64,000 nt of DNA, taken from positions 1-64,000 of the forward strand of contig NZ_JAAHBQ010000004.1 of NCBI RefSeq assembly GCF_020144665.1, written 5' to 3'. The translations under genes and the position numbers were made by a program. The notes beneath the pieces are model-generated. The model saw only the letters and a list, made by a program, of their open reading frames with translations, had not been told where the DNA came from and made no database searches. Of this stretch, positions 35,534 to 44,809 are shown piece by piece; position 1 is the first letter of the stretch; each line of letters opens with the position of its first letter. Source of the stretch: Oscillatoria salina IIICB1 (GTDB lineage: Bacteria; Cyanobacteriota; Cyanobacteriia; Cyanobacteriales; SIO1D9).

Positions 35534-36640
35534 GTGAATGAAGTTAAGATTTTAATTGTTGAAGATGAGCTATTAATAGCCAAAAGTTTGTCACGAAAAT
35601 TACAAGCTTTGGGATATACAGTAGTAAGTGTTGTTTCTTCGGGATTAGCAGCTCTACAAAAAACCATTGAACTTAACCCTGACTTGATTTTAATGGATAT
35701 TGCAATCAAAGGAAACTACGATGGTATCGAAACAGCAAATATGATTCGTGAAAGTCATAATATTCCGATTGTTTATTTAACAGCTTATGCCGATGACGAC
35801 ACTTTAGCAAGAGCTGAAAAATCTGGTTCTTATGGTTATATTCTTAAACCTTTTAAAGAAAGAGAGTTACACGCAACAATTAAAATTGCCTTAAAAAAAC
35901 ACGAGGAACAACTAAAAATTGCCGAAATTCTCGCAGCATCTCAAGCTAGCAATGAAGAAAAAAAGCGTTATATTTCAATTGTATCTCACGACCTAAGTAA
36001 TCCCCTAACTGCAATCCAAATCTCTACAGAAATCTTGCAAAATTACGATCGGCAATTAGACGAAGAAAAAAAGAAAAAGCAGATCGAAAGAATTCAAGTA
36101 GCAGTTAGCAACATGAGCGAGTTATTGGGCGATATTTTAACCTTGAGTCGTGCTGAATCAGGTAAACTAATGTTAAATCCTATACCGCTAAATATTGCTC
36201 TGTACTGCCAAAACTTATTAGCAGAATTTAGCATAATTGCTACAGAAAAGCATAGTTTAAAATTTAGCGATCGCGGAGAATGCCGCCTAGTTTATTTAGA
36301 TGAAAAACTCCTGCGTCACATTCTCAACAACTTACTTTCCAATGCGATTAAATATTCTCCCCAAGGCGGTAAAATTAGCCTCAATCTAGTTTGCAAAACA
36401 GAACAAGTTATCTTGCAAGTAACCGATGAAGGAATTGGTATTCCCTCAGATTATCAAAACAAAATTTTCCAACAATTTGAACGAGCAAAGAACGTAGGCA
36501 AAATTAAAGGAACTGGCTTAGGTTTATCAATTGTCAAGCAAGCAGTCGAACTCCATCAAGGTACAATTTTTGTAGAAAGCAAAGAAGGAGTAGGTACTAG
36601 ATTCACCGTCACTCTACCTACACATTCTCCTCGTCAATAA
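35534..36640 (+). CDS. Response regulator receiver-histidine kinase hybrid
   Basis: A 368-residue protein with a receiver domain first (VEDE at residues 9-12, phospho-Asp55 in LILMDIAIKG, LTAYADD, YILKPFKE) followed by a HisKA domain (RYISIVSHDLSNPLTAIQIS, His152) and a HATPase domain ([50 protein letters not shown]). It starts at a GTG four bases after the stop of the cyanobacteriochrome kinase, behind AGGAG, so it is cotranscribed and is the likely phosphoacceptor. Its own kinase output could then phosphorylate an unlinked regulator. No DNA-binding domain. Confidence 0.9.
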   Translation: MNEVKILIVEDELLIAKSLSRKLQALGYTVVSVVSSGLAALQKTIELNPDLILMDIAIKGNYDGIETANMIRESHNIPIVYLTAYADDDTLARAEKSGSYGYILKPFKERELHATIKIALKKHEEQLKIAEILAASQASNEEKKRYISIVSHDLSNPLTAIQISTEILQNYDRQLDEEKKKKQIERIQVAVSNMSELLGDILTLSRAESGKLMLNPIPLNIALYCQNLLAEFSIIATEKHSLKFSDRGECRLVYLDEKLLRHILNNLLSNAIKYSPQGGKISLNLVCKTEQVILQVTDEGIGIPSDYQNKIFQQFERAKNVGKIKGTGLGLSIVKQAVELHQGTIFVESKEGVGTRFTVTLPTHSPRQ

Positions 36641-36646
36641 CTAATC

Positions 36647-37501
36647 TTAAAAACCGATACGAGAGGAAAATTCAGGTACACCTTGAATACCTAAATTGAG
36701 GTGAAAAATAGCACCAGCACCCGCACCTTCTTCAGCGCGATTATCGCCACCAGCCGTAGTAATAAACATATCTGTATAATCTTCACCACCAAAAGTAAGG
36801 CTAGTAACTTTTTTCGCCGGAAAAGGAACGCGCAAAACTTCTTCACCAAGAGTATTATAACGGAAAAGATGTCCTCCATTCCAACGAGCCGACCAAAGAA
36901 AACCTTCTGCATCGACAGTTAAACCATCAGGTAAGCCTTCCTTTTTAGGAATGGTAAGATGAACTCGTTGATTACTGAGATTCCCACTAGCAGCATCGTA
37001 GTCAAACAGATAAATTTGTCCTACGGTAGAATCGGTATAATACATTTGCTGGCGGTTAGGAGTAAAACCCATCCCATTCGAGCAACCAATCCCATCAAGA
37101 ACACTTGTCAGAGTAGCATCAGTATTAAGGCGATAAAGTCTACCCAGACGTTCGGGTGTAGGCATTGTACCGCAAAAAACTCGTCCTTGAGGATCGGCGA
37201 TCGCGTCATTGAAGCGAGATTCACTTTCGTCGGGAATTTCTGCAATTAAAGTCATTTTCCCATCATCCCAGCGCAGAATCTTACCACCAGCTTTTAACAA
37301 TAGCAAAGCTCCGTCATCTTGAATAGTATAACCCCCAACTGGACTACCTTCATAAATTTGTTCGCTTTTCTTTGTCCCCGGATGATAGCGATACATTCGT
37401 CCCCTAGGAATATCCGTCCAGTATAAGCATTTTTCCCTCTTGTGCCAAAGAGGAACTTCTGCATTATGACATTGATAATCGGCAATAATTTCCGGTTTCA
37501 T
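36647..37501 (-). CDS. SMP-30/gluconolactonase family beta-propeller lactonase
   Basis: About 284 residues from the ATG at 37501 (KPEIIADYQCHNAEVPLWH). A GTG at 37579 would add 26 basic residues not typical of the family. Family features: CLYWTDIPRGRMYRYHPG, FNDAIADPQGRVFCGTMP, GIGCSNGMGFTPNRQQMYYTDS, and LPDGLTVDAEGFLWSARWNGG, with the metal-binding Glu, Asn and Asp residues in place. The enzyme hydrolyses sugar lactones such as gluconolactone with a divalent metal. Convergent with the receiver-kinase gene, 6 bases apart. Confidence 0.85.
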   Translation of the reverse strand: MKPEIIADYQCHNAEVPLWHKREKCLYWTDIPRGRMYRYHPGTKKSEQIYEGSPVGGYTIQDDGALLLLKAGGKILRWDDGKMTLIAEIPDESESRFNDAIADPQGRVFCGTMPTPERLGRLYRLNTDATLTSVLDGIGCSNGMGFTPNRQQMYYTDSTVGQIYLFDYDAASGNLSNQRVHLTIPKKEGLPDGLTVDAEGFLWSARWNGGHLFRYNTLGEEVLRVPFPAKKVTSLTFGGEDYTDMFITTAGGDNRAEEGAGAGAIFHLNLGIQGVPEFSSRIGF

Positions 37502-37750
37502 AATCTTGCTAATTTCTTCCTCCAGCTTCAGATACTCTTTCTTGTTAAATACCTTTTTTCTCCTTAGTAAAATATCCACTAATAGTTATAATTTCCTCCA
37601 TCACCCAGTAATTTTTCTTCTAGTTAAGACTACAGATAGAAGCTAAAATAAGACTAATTCTGGCACAATAAATGTAATCTTTGCTTTTCACGGAAATGAA
37701 TCAGCTCATCTCCCGAACAGCAATTTGTCATAATTAAACTAATAAATTCC

Positions 37751-38536
37751 ATGTCCACAGCTTTAGTTACAGGTGCTTCTTCTGGTATTGGCGAAGCTTT
37801 TGCCATTGAACTTGCCAAGCGCAAAAACGATTTAGTTTTACTTGCTCGTTCCGAACATAGACTATACCAAATTGCCCAAGAATTGCAAAATAAATATCAA
37901 ATTCGTGCCGAAGTAATTGTCCAAGATCTTACTGAAACCGATGCTGGCACTAAAGTATTTAAAGCTGTCCAGGACAAAAAATTGCAAATAGATTTATTAA
38001 TTAATAACGCTGGTTTTGGCGACTACGGTCGTTTTAGCGAAACTGACCACGAAAAACAACTAGACATAGTTAAATTGAATGTCTTAGCCTTGGTAGACTT
38101 AACTCATCAATTTCTCCCTTTAATGCAGCAGCGAGGCAAAGGAAGCATCATCAATGTTTCTTCCTTTGCAGCATTTCAACCTATACCTTATCTCTCGGTT
38201 TACGGAGCAACAAAAGTGTTTATTTTGCATTTCAGCGAAGCACTTTGGGCAGAAAATTTAGATACAGGAGTAAAAATTCTCGCTTTTTGTCCCGGACCTA
38301 CAGAAACTAATTTTTTCAGTCGTGCAGGCTTCGGAAAATTTGCTTCCGGAGGTGAAAAAGAAGGTGCTGCGGCTTCTCCAGAATCAGTAGTTAAAGAAGC
38401 ACTTCAAGCTTTAGAAAATAATAATTCTTATGTCGTCGCAGGTGGAATTCAAAATAAAATTATCAGCCGACTTTCGGGAATTTTACCTCGACCTTTATTA
38501 GTAAGATTAGTTGCCAGACAATTTCGTCCCCAATAA
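37751..38536 (+). CDS. SDR family oxidoreductase (DltE-like)
   Basis: A 261-residue SDR: STALVTGASSGIGEAFAIEL, LLINNAGFGDYGRFSE, IINVSSFAAFQP and YGATKVFI with the YxxxK site. The end PGPTETNFFSRAGF and a C-terminal helix of basic and hydrophobic residues (LPRPLLVRLVARQFRPQ) resemble the membrane-associated DltE/YqjQ type. Substrate unknown. ATG at 37751. Confidence 0.82.
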   Translation: MSTALVTGASSGIGEAFAIELAKRKNDLVLLARSEHRLYQIAQELQNKYQIRAEVIVQDLTETDAGTKVFKAVQDKKLQIDLLINNAGFGDYGRFSETDHEKQLDIVKLNVLALVDLTHQFLPLMQQRGKGSIINVSSFAAFQPIPYLSVYGATKVFILHFSEALWAENLDTGVKILAFCPGPTETNFFSRAGFGKFASGGEKEGAAASPESVVKEALQALENNNSYVVAGGIQNKIISRLSGILPRPLLVRLVARQFRPQ

Positions 38537-38697
38537 ATTTTAAGGCTTTTTTCCTCCCCTAAGCAATAGTTAGCTAGAGGAGGTTATTTCCCACAGTGGA
38601 CTTTTGTTACACTCACGAGTAAAAATGAGGGTGTTATCAAGAATTTCGCTAAATAAAAGCCAAGGCGTATCCGAGTAAGATTCGATCTTAAATTGTG

Positions 38698-38847
38698 TTA
38701 TTCTGATACCCATTTACAAATCAGCTTGCCGTCAATTTTATACCATTTAGCGATAAGTTTCGGTTTCCTAGGACGCGAAATTGATTCTTTAGCAGGGTAA
38801 ACTTCAGGAAGCGATAAACTTAGTTGAGCAACTTGCATAGTTTTCAT
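38698..38847 (-). CDS. Small conserved-looking basic protein (49 residues)
   Basis: An ATG at 38847 opens a 49-residue frame: MKTMQVAQLSLSLPEVYPAK, ESISRPRKPKLIAKWYKIDG, KLICKWVSE. It is basic, with no membrane segment, and its closing KLxAKWxxxDGKLxCKW pattern resembles tails of small hypothetical proteins from other cyanobacteria as I remember them; the match is not checked. Shine-Dalgarno is weak. The 440-bp space between the SDR and hydrolase-like genes is otherwise empty. Confidence 0.45.
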   Translation of the reverse strand: MKTMQVAQLSLSLPEVYPAKESISRPRKPKLIAKWYKIDGKLICKWVSE

Positions 38848-38975
38848 CTCCCAACTCTTTTATTCTTAGTCTGGAAGATATTGCTAGCAATCACTCTGAT
38901 TTTCGTCGCGCTAAGAAGTGATTTAGATCGGTGACTATTTTGCAGTTATCGGTTATTATTGTTAGAAACTCGCCA

Positions 38976-39524
38976 ATGGTTAAACTAATTTGTCCTGGTA
39001 TCCATTCTCCTCAGTTAACCGACTCGTTTGTACAACAATTGTGTCAAAACAGTGAAGAAAATTTAAAAAACTTCATCATTTTTCCAGCCCAAGAGCGACA
39101 AGCATATTCAGCTATTGATATTTTCAACTTTCTGGAGAGCAATGTTACCCTAAATAGTAACTCATCAGTGCTGTTTATTGCTTTTAGTGCTGGCGTTGTT
39201 GGTGCTATGGGTGCAGCTTTAGGTTGGCAGATGCAAAAGCGGAAAGTAAAGGCTTTAATTGCTTTTGATGGTTGGGGAATGCCTCTAGCTGGTAATTTTC
39301 CCATTCATCGGGTTAGCCACGATTATTTTACTCACTGGAGTTCGGCTTTACTAGGTGCAGGTGAAGATAGTTTCTATGCTGAACCAAGTGTAAAGCATTT
39401 AGCATTGTGGGCAAATCCTCAAGCTACACTAGGATGGTGGGTAAAAAGTTCTGGGTGTCGGGTACGTTGCTCGACTAGGGAATTTTTAACTGTACTTCTG
39501 AAACGTTACGAAGAAGAACTTTAG
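38976..39524 (+). CDS. Conserved cyanobacterial protein, alpha/beta-hydrolase-like
   Basis: About 182 residues from the ATG at 38976 (VKLICPGIHSPQLTDSFVQQL); an upstream GTG at 38931 is possible. It contains the strand-turn-helix LFIAFSAGVVGAMGAALGW, where Ser sits in a nucleophile-elbow-like FSAG, then a DGWGMPLAGNFPIHRVSHDYFTHWSSALLG segment with candidate Asp and His. This suggests a reduced alpha/beta hydrolase fold, not proven. Followed by a repeat block. Confidence 0.6.
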   Translation: MVKLICPGIHSPQLTDSFVQQLCQNSEENLKNFIIFPAQERQAYSAIDIFNFLESNVTLNSNSSVLFIAFSAGVVGAMGAALGWQMQKRKVKALIAFDGWGMPLAGNFPIHRVSHDYFTHWSSALLGAGEDSFYAEPSVKHLALWANPQATLGWWVKSSGCRVRCSTREFLTVLLKRYEEEL

Positions 39525-39534
39525 CAGCTAGCAT

Positions 39535-39735
39535 TTATCAGTTAACAGTTATTAGTTATCAGTTATCAGTAATCAACTGTCAATAAAGATGAGGGAGTCG
39601 GACATGATGGAGGGAGACAAAGAGAAATTAGGGGATAAACTGATAAATACAGGTACTTGCTAACTGTTCACTTTTGACTGATAACTGAACCCAGTCCCTA
39701 ATTCCCAATCACCAATTCCTAATCCCCAATCTCCG
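39535..39735. repeat. Short tandem repeat block
   Basis: Starts with CAGTTAACAGTTATTAGTTATCAGTTATCAG in one orientation, then GGGAGACAAAGAGAAATTAGGGGATAAACTGATAAA, TAACTGTTCAC and CCCAGTCCCTAATTCCCAATC. It makes up the first third of the 585-bp gap before ilvB; the remainder (39736-40109) is AT-rich leader without a recognisable riboswitch or T-box. Confidence 0.85.
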
Positions 39736-40109
39736 GCAAATTCTAAAACTTGTATAAAGTACGAATAAAGAGAGATGAATTATGAAGTATTAAGGAGTTA
39801 AAAGGAAATAGTAAAGTCTCAGCTTAATTTTTTAGTATTATCACACTTATGATAATTTGTCAAGGAAACAGATCGAGAAATTTTGATAAGAGGGAAAGCG
39901 CGTACCGCAAGATTGGTGTAGCCATCCCGAGCCAGGGAAAAGTTACAACCTCCAGTTTTTCCGCAAAAAAACTAAATCACCTCTAGACAGTAAGAAAATA
40001 TTAAATTAAAGTAAAAACTTATACCAATATCAAGTTTTGCTCTAAATTGTTGCATCATTAGCAACAAAACCTAAATATTAAAGTTCGCTTAGTTTGGGAA
40101 AGTTATATC

Positions 40110-41969
40110 GTGGTTACTACAAAGATTTCTAATTCAAGATCGTTAACTATGAAGCCATCGCGCCAAACGGGTGCATACGCCTTAATTGACAGTATCGTTC
40201 GCCACGGGGTAAAGCATATTTTCGGCTATCCCGGTGGTGCAATTCTACCAATCTATGACGAGTTATATCGTGCCGAAGCCAGAGGCGACATCGAACATAT
40301 TTTGGTGAGACACGAACAAGGTGCGTCTCACGCTGCTGATGGTTATGCGAGGGCGACGGGAAAAGTCGGAGTTTGTTTTGCTACTTCCGGTCCTGGGGCA
40401 ACAAATTTAGTTACGGGAATTGCTACCGCACACATGGACTCAATTCCAATGGTAGTAGTAACAGGTCAGGTTGCACGAGCGGCGATCGGTACTGATGCTT
40501 TTCAAGAAACTGATATTTTTGGAATTACGTTACCAATTGTTAAAAATTCTTATGTAGTGCGGGAAGCGACTGATATGGCGAGAATTGTCGCTGAAGCTTT
40601 TCACATTGCGAGTACGGGTCGTCCGGGACCTGTTTTAATTGATGTACCCAAGGATGTCGGTTTAGAAGAATTTGATTACATTCCCGTCGAACCTGGTGAT
40701 GTTAAGTTACCTGGTTATCGTCCTACAGTTAAAGGTAATCCTCGGCAAATTAATGCGGCTTTGCAATTAATTGAAGAGTCAAAGCAACCTTTGCTTTATG
40801 TAGGTGGTGGGGCAATTTCAGCGAACGCCCATCCAGAACTTAAGGAACTCGCAGAACGTTTTCAAATTCCGATTACGACAACTTTGATGGGGATAGGAGC
40901 ATTCGACGAACATAATCCCCTTTCGGTAGGAATGTTGGGAATGCACGGGACGGCTTATGCTAATTTTGCTGTTTCGGAGTGCGATTTGTTGATCGCTGTG
41001 GGAGCGAGATTTGACGATCGCGTTACGGGTAAGTTAGACGAATTTGCTTGTCGGGCGAATGTTATTCATATTGATATCGATCCCGCCGAAGTTGGCAAAA
41101 ACCGCGCTCCAGATGTACCAATTGTTGGCGATGTACGTCAAGTTTTGCAACAAATCTTACAACGCGCCGACCAATTAAATTTACCGGAATCGCGCGATCG
41201 CACTGCTGAATGGTTAACGCGCATCGATCGCTGGCGCAATGATTATCCTTTGGTCGCTCCTCAATACCCAGATAGCCTCTCTCCCCAAGAAGTTATCGTC
41301 GAGTTGGAACGACAAGCGCCTCACGCATATTACACCACTGATGTCGGTCAACACCAGATGTGGGCGGCACAATTCTTGAAAAACGGTCCCCGTCGTTGGA
41401 TTTCTAGCGCAGGTTTGGGAACAATGGGTTATGGCTTACCCGCCGCAATGGGCGTAAAAGTGGCAGTTCCTGACGAAGAAGTTATCTGTATCAGTGGCGA
41501 TGCTTCGTTCCAAATGAATTTGCAAGAGTTGGGTTGTTTAGCACAATATGGTATAAATGTCAAGACCATAATTATTAATAACGGTTGGCAAGGAATGGTA
41601 CGCCAATGGCAACAAACCTTCTTCGGCGAGCGTTATTCCTCATCAAATATGCAATTAGGAATGCCTGACTTTGAAATCTTAGCCAAAGCTTACAGGATCA
41701 AAGGAATGGTAATTTCGTCTCGCGCAGAATTGCCAGACGCGATCGCCGAAATGTTAGCCCACGACGGTCCAGTCTTAATCGATGCACGGGTGAAGAGAGA
41801 CGAAAACTGCTATCCAATGGTCGCTCCCGGCAAGAGCAACGCGCAAATGATTGGTTTACCCGAACAAAATCGACTTGACAAAGCCGCCGAATTGATATAT
41901 TGCAGCAATTGCGGCGCCAAAAATATCGCCCTCAACAAATTCTGTCCTGAGTGCGGTACAAAACTGTAG
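40110..41969 (+). CDS. ilvB: Acetolactate synthase large subunit with C-terminal zinc ribbon
   Basis: A 619-residue ThDP enzyme of branched-chain amino acid synthesis (two pyruvate to acetolactate; pyruvate plus 2-oxobutyrate to acetohydroxybutyrate). N-terminal [30 protein letters not shown] and [19 protein letters not shown] (catalytic Glu), central FAD-binding [13 protein letters not shown], and ThDP motif [29 protein letters not shown]. The final 26 residues form a zinc ribbon ([20 protein letters not shown]) that standard IlvB proteins lack. The small subunit IlvN is not here. Start is GTG at 40110. Confidence 0.92.
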   Translation: MVTTKISNSRSLTMKPSRQTGAYALIDSIVRHGVKHIFGYPGGAILPIYDELYRAEARGDIEHILVRHEQGASHAADGYARATGKVGVCFATSGPGATNLVTGIATAHMDSIPMVVVTGQVARAAIGTDAFQETDIFGITLPIVKNSYVVREATDMARIVAEAFHIASTGRPGPVLIDVPKDVGLEEFDYIPVEPGDVKLPGYRPTVKGNPRQINAALQLIEESKQPLLYVGGGAISANAHPELKELAERFQIPITTTLMGIGAFDEHNPLSVGMLGMHGTAYANFAVSECDLLIAVGARFDDRVTGKLDEFACRANVIHIDIDPAEVGKNRAPDVPIVGDVRQVLQQILQRADQLNLPESRDRTAEWLTRIDRWRNDYPLVAPQYPDSLSPQEVIVELERQAPHAYYTTDVGQHQMWAAQFLKNGPRRWISSAGLGTMGYGLPAAMGVKVAVPDEEVICISGDASFQMNLQELGCLAQYGINVKTIIINNGWQGMVRQWQQTFFGERYSSSNMQLGMPDFEILAKAYRIKGMVISSRAELPDAIAEMLAHDGPVLIDARVKRDENCYPMVAPGKSNAQMIGLPEQNRLDKAAELIYCSNCGAKNIALNKFCPECGTKL

Positions 41970-42029
41970 GGGCAAACCCCCCGTGGTTGCCCCTATTTCT
42001 CGTGGGGGCAAACCCCCCGTGGTTGCCCT
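41967..42029. repeat. Two tandem palindromic repeats, likely ilvB terminator
   Basis: Two copies (41967-41995 and 42004-42029) of GGGGCAAACCCCCCGTGGTTGCCCC, each able to form a 9-bp hairpin. They follow the ilvB stop directly and then abut the mobile-element remnant. Such GGGGCAACC palindromes are dispersed repeats in cyanobacteria. Confidence 0.75.
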
Positions 42030-42031
42030 TA

Positions 42032-42263
42032 ACTCAGCTAGTTTAGTACGCTCCTCGCTCTGAAGAAAGCTTGCAGTGGTTTAGTCATACTGCCGTTAGA
42101 GCCAATCTAACCGTTGTTTCTTACTTACCGGGATTTCGACCTACTAGAGCGAAGAATCACGTAGATTTTCGTTTTACTCGCTATCAACTATTGTACTAAC
42201 TTTCTAGTTTCTTTTCAATCAAAGTCGCCGTAGAACAGCGAGGCTTTAAACCCATTTTTTTTG
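42032..42263 (-). mobile_element. Left-end remnant of IS200/IS605-like element (copy A)
   Basis: 232 bp that match 49757-49988 in inverted orientation with only two mismatches and no gap. On the minus strand it begins directly after TTAC, the IS608-type target, with CAAAAAAAATGGGTTTAAAG. The right end is missing; instead the sequence joins the palindromes behind ilvB. It holds no transposase. Its first bases form the last codons (QKKWV) and stop of the DUF4276 gene. A TTGAAA-N17-TACAAT promoter lies inside. Confidence 0.85.
42190..42218 (-). promoter_or_regulatory. Promoter inside element copy A
   Basis: Minus-strand TTGAAA (42218-42213), 17-base spacer, TACAAT (42195-42190), identical to the promoter in copy B. 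It points away from the DUF4276 gene, into the element. Confidence 0.5.
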
Positions 42264-42803
42264 GTAAGAAGCAATTTCTCTTGCAGCTTGAGATTTATCT
42301 AATCCTCCTAAGTGATATCCGGCTTTTTGAAGGATTGTTTCCAAAGCTTCCCAAGTTCCTCCCTTAATGGCATCAGGATCTCGATATTTAGATTTATTAG
42401 CAAGATTTTTATTGATTCTCGGATAAGCTTTAATTATTGCTTCAATATCTCCAAAAAACCAAGCTTCAAGTTCCTCAATAATAATTCGATTCAAAACTTG
42501 AAATTTTTGTTTATTTGTCGCTGAAGACTTAGTTAGTAAGTCAACATCACTTGCTATTTTTTCTAACTTATGTTTAAGTTTTTGACAATCTTCTCGATCT
42601 CGATCTAATAAAATAACTATTTTCCAATCATCAGTTATCCAAGCTTTATATCCTTTTAGCCTTGCGGGTAATTTCTTAAGTAAATCAGGTTTTCCTTGAA
42701 AGGGGTGAATATTAAAAGTTATATCTCGATCGAGAATTTTGGGTAAGATTAATTCTAAAAATACTTGACTTGAATATTCCTCTACTAAAAACTCTAGATG
42801 CAA
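42246..42803 (-). CDS. DUF4276-like TOPRIM-fold protein, second pair, C-terminus replaced
   Basis: A 185-residue DUF4276 protein: Glu-bearing first strand HLEFLVEEYSSQVFLELILP, acidic strand KIVILLDRDREDC (DxDxxD), and the hallmark IIIEELEAWFFGDIEAIIKAYP. It ends AAREIASYQKKWV. The QKKWV tail is coded by the left end of element copy A, inserted after TTAC, so the usual C-terminal family segment (about 20-25 residues) is missing. The predicted metal site is untouched, so the product may still act. It lies 14 bases after the ATPase gene. Confidence 0.75.
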   Translation of the reverse strand: MHLEFLVEEYSSQVFLELILPKILDRDITFNIHPFQGKPDLLKKLPARLKGYKAWITDDWKIVILLDRDREDCQKLKHKLEKIASDVDLLTKSSATNKQKFQVLNRIIIEELEAWFFGDIEAIIKAYPRINKNLANKSKYRDPDAIKGGTWEALETILQKAGYHLGGLDKSQAAREIASYQKKWV

Positions 42804-42817
42804 AGTAAATCGCTCCC

Positions 42818-44044
42818 TTACATTTTTGTGTTAATTTTTTTCCTAGGCGCACCATGATTTTTAAGAGGATTACCAAATTCAAAAAAGTCTTCCATCCACA
42901 AAGAACCTAATAATGCACCATTTTCTATAAATTCTTTAATACCTTGCATATCAGCAGTACGTTTAGCTTGAGTATAACCCTTTTCATCTCGATACAATAC
43001 CCAGATTTGCTCCGGTTTGAGTCTATTAACAAAAAACGGTGAATGTGTTGTTACCATCAATTGTGTATTTGCAGAAGCATGACGGCACTCTTCAGCAAGT
43101 TCCGGTAATAAACGAGGATCGAGATGATTCTCTGGTTCTTCGATACCAATAAGCTGAGGCGGATCTGGGTCGTACAAAACTGTTAAGTATGCTAACATTT
43201 TTAAAGTACCATCAGAAGCAAATTTAGCTAAGATTGGAGTAGCGAAAGGAGCATCTTTAATCTGTAGTAATAGCCTGCCATCTTGCATAATTGATGGTTG
43301 AACTTTTTCTAAGCGAGGTACGCGAGAAGAAAGTTTCTCCAGAATTTCATTTAACTGTTGCGGATGTTGTTCTTTTAGGTACTGAATCACATTTGGTAAA
43401 TTATCTCCTGTAGGAGAGAGTCTTTCTTGTGCGCCTGCTTCGGGAATACTACGAGTATTGTCTGCTGTTATATACGAAAGATGCCAATCTGTAACGAAGC
43501 GACGTAAGGCACTAACGCGAGGGTGTTTGGCAAACTGTCCAAGGGTGCTTACGGCTAGATATTCAGCAGACTCTAGCTGCTCATATATTCGCTCATCTTG
43601 TTCATCAGGCATTTCTCCAGTAATTACTTTTCCTTCTCCTTCTTTAAAGTCAAGAAACTTAAAAGGTTTACCCCTTTGTCCTCTTCGCCATTGCAACCAC
43701 TCTTCAGCTACGAATGGTCCTTTTACTCTTTCTGCGATCGCTAAGTGATAAGTAATTAAAGGAGATTTTTGGGTTTCTCTATATTTGAGTTCAAAAACTA
43801 TATTTCCTTCTGTATCTCTCGTCCGTAGTTCTCTAAATCTTCCTCGTCTATCCCAAGCTTTTCTTAATCCATCGGTAAAACTTTCTGCTAAAAAAGCAAA
43901 AACATCAAAAATTGTAGATTTGCCGCTACCATTGGGACCCAGAAAAACCGTGAGAGGAGTTAAATTTTTTAATTCTAAGTTATGCAAAGCCAGGTAATTT
44001 TGAACTCGGAGGTATTCAATTCTAGGAATAGATTGTTTAGGCAT
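42818..44044 (-). CDS. AAA/ABC-type ATPase, second DUF4276-linked pair
   Basis: A 408-residue AAA_21/OLD-like ATPase: [18 protein letters not shown], Walker [18 protein letters not shown], a coupling segment [19 protein letters not shown], Walker [20 protein letters not shown] and [13 protein letters not shown]-terminal [18 protein letters not shown] is typical of DUF4276-coupled ATPases. It is the same gene arrangement as the pair at 22379-24348 but clearly different in sequence. Likely a defence or DNA-damage module; inferred. Confidence 0.85.
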   Translation of the reverse strand: MPKQSIPRIEYLRVQNYLALHNLELKNLTPLTVFLGPNGSGKSTIFDVFAFLAESFTDGLRKAWDRRGRFRELRTRDTEGNIVFELKYRETQKSPLITYHLAIAERVKGPFVAEEWLQWRRGQRGKPFKFLDFKEGEGKVITGEMPDEQDERIYEQLESAEYLAVSTLGQFAKHPRVSALRRFVTDWHLSYITADNTRSIPEAGAQERLSPTGDNLPNVIQYLKEQHPQQLNEILEKLSSRVPRLEKVQPSIMQDGRLLLQIKDAPFATPILAKFASDGTLKMLAYLTVLYDPDPPQLIGIEEPENHLDPRLLPELAEECRHASANTQLMVTTHSPFFVNRLKPEQIWVLYRDEKGYTQAKRTADMQGIKEFIENGALLGSLWMEDFFEFGNPLKNHGAPRKKINTKM

Positions 44045-44184
44045 TGTGTATCTTGTTTTTTTGTTCAGATATTGTTATAGCTATTTTAAGCTAATATCTT
44101 ACTAAATTTAAGTTAGAAGCACTGAGCCTAAGAAAGAAAATTAAGCAAATTATGCTATTATCGAGCCGGAGTCTTAAGCAGTAC

Positions 44185-44207
44185 GTTCCCTAGCAGAGCT
44201 AGGGAAC
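44185..44207. repeat. Palindromic repeat GTTCCCTAGC/GCTAGGGAAC
   Basis: 10-bp perfect stem with AGA loop, between the Uma2 and ATPase genes. No T-run on the minus strand, so it is more like a dispersed palindrome than a terminator. Confidence 0.6.
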
Positions 44208-44229
44208 CAGGGAAAAAAGGTGAATTTGT

Positions 44230-44775
44230 TTAAGCTAGCAATCTAGTAACAGGAAGACTAACATCAGGAAACGCCAGAAGCGAGACAGAACCAGAAGTTA
44301 GCCGTTGTTCGGAGGTATAATCACCATTATTGGGGTGACGATAGATAATCAGTTGACGCGAGATCAAATCCACAACCCAATAATCGTTAATTTCGGCGAT
44401 CGCATAAACAAGGCGTTTCTCTTCCGTATCCTTAGCCAAACTCGAATTAGCAAACTCAATAATCAAGTAAACATCAGCAGGAGAGGGATGCGATCGCAAA
44501 TAAGACTGAGGCTTCACCAAAGCTAGATGCGGTTCCGGTTCGCTGTTACTCTCTTCAATTGTAATCGGTTTCGCCGCACGAACTCGATAGCGACCTTGAG
44601 CAGCACCGATCGATAATTCCATCGTATCGGTACTTTTCTCAGCATGAGCGGGTCCTTCCGGCGACATTTCAACAATTAACCCCTTAAGTAATTCCACACG
44701 ACGAGAGACAAGCAAACCAGTTTCAATCATCCGGTGGTACTCAGCAAGTGTCCAATGGGCGATCGCGGTAGTCAT
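44230..44775 (-). CDS. Uma2 family (DUF820) protein with altered active site
   Basis: A 181-residue restriction-endonuclease-like-fold protein of the family that is expanded in cyanobacteria: TLAEYHRMIETGLLVSRRVELLKGLIVEMSPEGPAH, LIIEFANSSLAKDTEEKRLVYA, INDYWVVDLISRQLIIYR. The family PD-(D/E)xK core needs PDLA; here the position reads EPHLALV, so the usual Asp is His, while the Glu (IIEFA) and Lys (EEKR) remain. Nuclease activity may be lost. ATG at 44775. Confidence 0.8.
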   Translation of the reverse strand: MTTAIAHWTLAEYHRMIETGLLVSRRVELLKGLIVEMSPEGPAHAEKSTDTMELSIGAAQGRYRVRAAKPITIEESNSEPEPHLALVKPQSYLRSHPSPADVYLIIEFANSSLAKDTEEKRLVYAIAEINDYWVVDLISRQLIIYRHPNNGDYTSEQRLTSGSVSLLAFPDVSLPVTRLLA

Positions 44776-44809
44776 GAATTTCCCAACCTCGTAAAAAAGC
44801 CTAGCCTAA

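Noticed and set aside
39736-40109. Riboswitch or T-box leader before ilvB
   Set aside because: No T-box sequence, leader peptide rich in branched-chain codons or known aptamer pattern could be seen.
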